Of a stretch of 8,139 nucleotides of DNA, positions 5,835-8,139 are shown piece after piece; the first letter of the stretch is position 1; each line of letters begins with the position of its first letter. The notes beneath the pieces are model-generated. The model was not told the origin of the DNA. It worked only from the letters and a program-made list of their open reading frames with translations, and did not search any database. The DNA lies in assembly GCA_950071875.1 (NCBI GenBank), contig CATMNW010000094.1:1-8139 (forward strand), in the 5' to 3' direction. This DNA comes from an uncultured Erythrobacteraceae bacterium. GTDB lineage: Bacteria > Pseudomonadota > Alphaproteobacteria > Sphingomonadales > Sphingomonadaceae. The translations under genes were made by a program, and so were the position numbers.

Positions 5835-5859
5835 TTGGTGCGCTTGCTACATAATGCCG
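5835..5859 (-). repeat. Right terminal inverted repeat (25 bp, perfect)
   Basis: This is the exact reverse complement of 1914-1938, ending CATAATGCCG at the junction with the duplicated GAATTCCA. In the comM frame it places an ATG at 5854-5856, just ahead of the comM 3' codons. Confidence 0.96.
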
Positions 5860-5867
5860 GAATTCCA
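5860..5867. repeat. 8-bp target site duplication, right copy
   Basis: GAATTCCA follows the right terminal repeat directly and equals 1906-1913. The next base (G, 5868) completes the comM Gln306 codon. Confidence 0.95.
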
Positions 5868-6459
5868 GCGCGCCGTACTCGATTCGCTGCGGCAGCCGCT
5901 GGAAACCGGCAAGGTCGATGTCGCCCGCGCGAATGCGCATGTCAGCTTTCCTGCCAACGTCCAGCTGATCGCCGCGATGAACCCCTGCCGCTGCGGCCAC
6001 CTCGGCGATCCTGCACTGGCCTGCAGCCGCGCACCGAAATGCGCCGCCGATTACCAGAGCAAGGTCAGCGGCCCCATGCTCGACCGCATCGACCTCCATG
6101 TCGAAGTCGATCCCGTGAGCGCCGCCGACCTCGCCCTGCCGCCGCCTGCCGAAGGAAGCGAACAGGTCGCAGAGCGCGTCATGGCCGCCCGCCAGCGCCA
6201 GACCGCCCGCGCCGAGGCTACGGGTGCGCGAACCAATGCCGACCTCGACGGAGACGCGCTGGAGGAATTTGCCGCCCCCGACGAACCGGGCCGCCAGCTC
6301 CTCATGCAGGCAGCCACCGCGATGCGGCTATCGGCGCGCAGTTATACGCGAATGCTGCGGGTCGCGCGGACCATTGCCGACCTTGCCGGAGCGGAGAAGG
6401 TCGGGCGCATTCACGTCGCCGAAGCTTTAAGTTACAGGCGGCAACCGCCAAGAGCTTAG
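5860..6459 (+). pseudogene. comM: comM 3' fragment, sensor and C-terminal domains
   Basis: The frame resumes at the duplicated E-F-Q codons (residues 304-306 of the restored protein) and runs to TAG at 6457-6459. It carries the rest of the AAA+ domain: RAVLDSLRQPLETG, the cysteine-containing AAMNPCRCGHLGDP (NPCRCG at 344-349) with later cysteines in LACSRAPKC, and SGPMLDRIDLHVEV. The Mg_chelatase C-terminal domain follows (SARSYTRMLRVARTIADLAG and IHVAEALSYR). Joined to the 5' piece the product is 502 aa, normal for the family. The frame is open leftward into the element, and an in-frame ATG at 5854, inside the terminal repeat, could start a 201-aa C-terminal peptide. No ribosome binding site or clear outward promoter supports this, and the peptide lacks Walker A and B. 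The host is presumably ComM-deficient unless another copy exists. Confidence 0.93.
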
Positions 6460-6511
6460 GAGGATGACACTTGGGCGGATCACGCTGCGACGCTAGATAG
6501 GGGCGATTATA

Positions 6512-7411
6512 TTGAGAACACGTACAGCAATTGCAGCTGCAGTCGCGCAGCTTCTTTTCCCAACCGGTGCCGCCCATTCGACCACATTTGCAGAAGTGGA
6601 ATTCGAGTGTCCCGTCGGAGGCGAAAAATTCACCGCCGACGTGGTCGTAAGCAATATTACGTTCGGCCAAAGACCCGACGGCAAGCCCTATAGTCCGCTT
6701 CCCGTCCCGCCAATCGTCGAATGCCCCGACAATGGATTGCTGCTATTCGAGGACGAATTCAGCGAGGAGGACCTGACAATACTCACGGCAGTGGTCCAAT
6801 CCGAAGAATATCAGTCCATGAGAACAACCGAGACGCCGCATTTCCGCGCCTTTTGGCTCAAGGGTCGACTCGGCCGGGATCGAATCTCCCAGCTAGGTTC
6901 TTTGTTGCAGGCCACATGGGAAACCGATGAGAATTACGATCGAAAGGTCAGGTACCAGGCGCGTTTTGTGGCGGAAGCATCAGGCTGGCAACCGGGTCAG
7001 GAGCACCGGGCAGCGTGGTTTTGGTACAATATGCGGGCGGTGAATGCGCTGCGTGAACTCGGTTACTTCGACAAGGCTGCCGCGCATCTTTCCCATGTCA
7101 CCTTGCCGGAAAACTTTCCAGTCGATGGGGAGGAAGCGCGCTACGGCAAGTTGTACGCCGATCGGATCGGCGCCCTGCTCAAGGATCGAAACCCGTTGGT
7201 AGAGCCGGCCAATCTGGTGCCACCAGACGTCGCCATTTTCCGATGCGTTGTTCCGCAGGTTCCGCTGACACCTGCCGAAAGTCACGCCTGCTCGCAGGCA
7301 GAAATCCAAACGACGATAGACGAGTATGAGTTCAAGCCGAAGGGAAGCAAGAAGCTCCGAGGCGAATCCGCTGTAAGGGCAGCCGCTGAGGAGTTTCGAG
7401 GAAAGCGCTAG
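6512..7411 (+). CDS. Secreted protein of 299 aa, function unknown
   Basis: The frame opens at TTG 6512, 52 nt after comM; a weak G-rich ribosome binding site (AGGGGCG) is just upstream. This start gives a clean signal peptide (MRTRTAIAAAVAQLLFPTGA, then AHS), so export is likely. The mature part begins with VEFECPVGGEKFTADVV (Cys33), recalling a CP-x-x-GxxF zinc-ribbon-like opening, then TFGQRPDGKPYSPLP and VECPDNGLLLFEDEF (Cys71). The middle is helical and TPR-like in character (RAAWFWYNMRAVNALRELGYFDKAA, about 166-190). The basic C-terminus (KPKGSKKLRGES) may be flexible. I recall unannotated proteobacterial proteins with the same CP..G..F and CP..GF/L pattern but no function. G+C is lower than in comM. 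It may be co-transcribed with comM; the next gene is convergent. Confidence 0.75.
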   Translation: MRTRTAIAAAVAQLLFPTGAAHSTTFAEVEFECPVGGEKFTADVVVSNITFGQRPDGKPYSPLPVPPIVECPDNGLLLFEDEFSEEDLTILTAVVQSEEYQSMRTTETPHFRAFWLKGRLGRDRISQLGSLLQATWETDENYDRKVRYQARFVAEASGWQPGQEHRAAWFWYNMRAVNALRELGYFDKAAAHLSHVTLPENFPVDGEEARYGKLYADRIGALLKDRNPLVEPANLVPPDVAIFRCVVPQVPLTPAESHACSQAEIQTTIDEYEFKPKGSKKLRGESAVRAAAEEFRGKR

Positions 7412-7425
7412 GCAGCGCCCAACCC

Positions 7426-7782
7426 TCAAACGTCCTCGCTCATGTCGAGGTTGAGCTTGACGGTTTCGTGCTCGGCTTCGCCTTCGAACTTCTTGAGGAA
7501 ATCCTCGATCGGCATCTGCTGCCGCTTGTCGACCAGCGGATTGCTGCTGGCCAGCTGCATTTCCGCAGTCTTGAGATCGTCGGGCGTCACGCGCACATGG
7601 ATGTACGGAATCCAGACCTCGCCATATTCGGCCTTCTGGTACCACACGTCGATGACGTCGTAGGATGCCCAGGCACCGTTCGGTTCCAGCAGGCGGATGC
7701 CTTCGCCGATACGCGGCACCGACATCACCTTGATGCGAAGAACATCCTGATGGGTCTCGTTCTGGACTTCGATTTCGATCAC
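7426..7782 (-). CDS. Conserved-looking hypothetical protein, 118 aa
   Basis: A leftward frame starts at GTG 7782 (read as MIEIEVQNETHQDVLRIKVM) and ends at TGA 7426, 14 nt from the stop of the convergent 299-aa gene. The N-terminal 75 residues alternate in a strand-rich pattern (RIGEGIRLLEPNGAWASYDVIDVWY, EVWIPYIHVRV), suggesting a small beta-barrel or SH3-like fold. The C-terminal 40 residues are acidic and helical (IEDFLKKFEGEAEHE). It has no signal peptide, membrane segment or cysteine, so it is likely cytoplasmic. Codon use matches the chromosomal genes and the frame reads coherently, which favours a real core gene. An in-frame TGA lies 30 nt upstream of the GTG, leaving little room for another start. 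Function unknown. Confidence 0.72.
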   Translation of the reverse strand: MIEIEVQNETHQDVLRIKVMSVPRIGEGIRLLEPNGAWASYDVIDVWYQKAEYGEVWIPYIHVRVTPDDLKTAEMQLASSNPLVDKRQQMPIEDFLKKFEGEAEHETVKLNLDMSEDV

Positions 7783-8020
7783 GTGTGGCAGGTCCGGTTC
7801 AGCGACTGGGATTCATGAATATCCCCTTTGGTAACACCGACCTATTGAGATCTTTTTAACGATGACGTCACGGTATCATAGCGCAATTGCGGACTGACAC
7901 GCCTTTCGCGGTTTTGCTTGTGATGGCGGGCGCAATGGCCCATGCGGGCTGCCGAGGGGCAAACCGGTCGGGCGCGTGCCCGCCCTGCATGGACGCCACA
8001 CCCGACGACTTGCCACTATC
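7783..8020. promoter_or_regulatory. Divergent intergenic region with palindromes upstream of the TonB-like gene
   Basis: A T-rich patch (CTTTTTAAC, 7852-7860), a perfect 8-bp palindrome TGACGTCA (7863-7870), a -10-like TATCAT (7874-7879) and a perfect 10-bp palindrome CGCAATTGCG (7882-7891) cluster here. No good -35 pairs with the -10. They may form the control region of the TonB-like gene, but no known regulator box is matched. The rest shows nothing convincing. Confidence 0.35.
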
Positions 8021-8139
8021 GTGACCGCAATTTCCCAATCGTCCGATTCGTACCGCTATGGCGAAGAACCCGACAGGCTGCGCAAGCGGCTGCCGGCAAT
8101 CGCGCTGACGATAGCGATCGAGGGCGTCATCGTCCTGCT
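8021..8139 (+). CDS. TonB-like energy transducer, N-terminus only (3' end outside window)
   Basis: The frame starts at GTG 8021 and is open to the window edge (39 codons). The first 20 residues are polar (YRYGEEPDRLRKRLP); a hydrophobic segment, AIALTIAIEGVIVLL, begins near residue 26 with positive charges in front. This short cytoplasmic lead, RLRKRLPAIALT motif and single anchor resemble the N-terminus of TonB-family proteins of Sphingomonadales. These couple the inner-membrane proton gradient through ExbB/ExbD to outer-membrane receptors. The periplasmic proline-rich linker and C-terminal domain are not visible, so the family call is provisional; another single-pass inner-membrane protein cannot be excluded. 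No clear ribosome binding site precedes the GTG, and a start slightly upstream is possible. Confidence 0.6.
   Translation, partial: MTAISQSSDSYRYGEEPDRLRKRLPAIALTIAIEGVIVL

Larger units (their letters stand above)
1914..5859. mobile_element. IS1595-family (ISXO2-like) insertion element with passenger genes
   Basis: This 3,946-bp unit is bounded by perfect 25-bp inverted repeats and an 8-bp direct duplication of comM sequence, so both ends are certain. It encodes one ISXO2/IS1595-type transposase in its middle and five further open reading frames, none recognisable as transfer, resistance or metabolic functions. Simple IS1595-family elements are usually about 0.7-1.1 kb; larger members with passenger genes are known, and this is one of those. 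Transposase and most cargo read leftward; the 141-aa and DUF6471-like genes read rightward. Intact ends, an intact transposase frame and perfect duplications argue for recent insertion and possible continuing mobility. G+C falls well below the comM flanks in the 2410-3580 block and is intermediate elsewhere. Confidence 0.95.

Noticed and set aside
5835..5859. Outward promoter formed by the right terminal repeat (TTGGTG ... CATAAT)
   Set aside because: The hexamers are only 9 nt apart and no hexamer resembling a -35 lies 16-18 nt before CATAAT.
5835..6467. Rightward 210-aa frame over the comM 3' fragment
   Set aside because: Shifted frame, extremely arginine/proline-rich; the true comM frame overlaps it completely.
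6464..6496. Ten-codon leader peptide after comM
   Set aside because: Its ATG sits only 3-4 nt from the end of the comM stop region with the purine run too close to serve as a ribosome binding site; no regulatory structure follows.
6302..6684. Leftward frames at the comM/299-aa gene junction
   Set aside because: Antisense to two well-supported rightward genes and without motifs.
7468..7818. Rightward 116-aa frame near the right edge
   Set aside because: Antisense of the 118-aa leftward gene, whose strand-rich protein pattern is more convincing.
7923..8022. Rightward 33-codon frame ending in GTGA overlap with the TonB-like start
   Set aside because: No ribosome binding site and a low-complexity, cysteine/glycine-rich product; the overlap alone is not enough support.

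Overview
The window looks like chromosomal DNA of a G+C-rich alphaproteobacterium, most likely Sphingomonadales and perhaps Erythrobacteraceae. This rests on codon choice and on how the ComM, TonB-like and periplasmic proteins read; no search was run.

The main event is a disrupted gene. comM (YifB/ComM family Mg-chelatase-like AAA+ helicase) starts near 997 and is split directly after its Walker B motif by a 3,946-bp insertion at 1914-5859. The insertion is bounded by perfect 25-bp terminal inverted repeats and an 8-bp target duplication (GAATTCCA, 1906-1913 and 5860-5867). Joining the two halves across one copy of the duplication restores a 502-codon comM frame, so the insertion is recent and intact at both ends.

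The inserted element belongs to the IS1595 (ISXO2-like) family: its leftward transposase (3585-4538) has an N-terminal zinc ribbon and the D...D...N/E core. It is much larger than a one-gene IS and carries passengers. In order they are: a rightward 141-aa coiled-coil/winged-helix-like protein (1983-2408); a leftward 213-aa helical protein (2405-3046); a leftward 66-aa protein (3125-3325) followed by a strong intrinsic terminator; the transposase; a divergent 75-aa DUF6471-like protein (4642-4869); and a leftward 296-aa protein of unknown function (4866-5756). The transposase and the DUF6471-like gene are fired by back-to-back sigma70-type promoters whose -35 boxes overlap almost completely, which suggests coupled control of transposition. 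G+C content changes visibly between cargo blocks, so the passengers look assembled from different sources.

The flanks are ordinary chromosome. To the left is a leftward, divergently transcribed periplasmic protein resembling COG3904 (ClpP/crotonase-like fold), cut by the window edge. To the right are a secreted 299-aa protein of unknown function, a convergent 118-aa conserved-looking hypothetical, and the start of a TonB-like protein running off the right edge. No stretch over 300 bases lacks a gene. No rRNA, tRNA or CRISPR array was seen.
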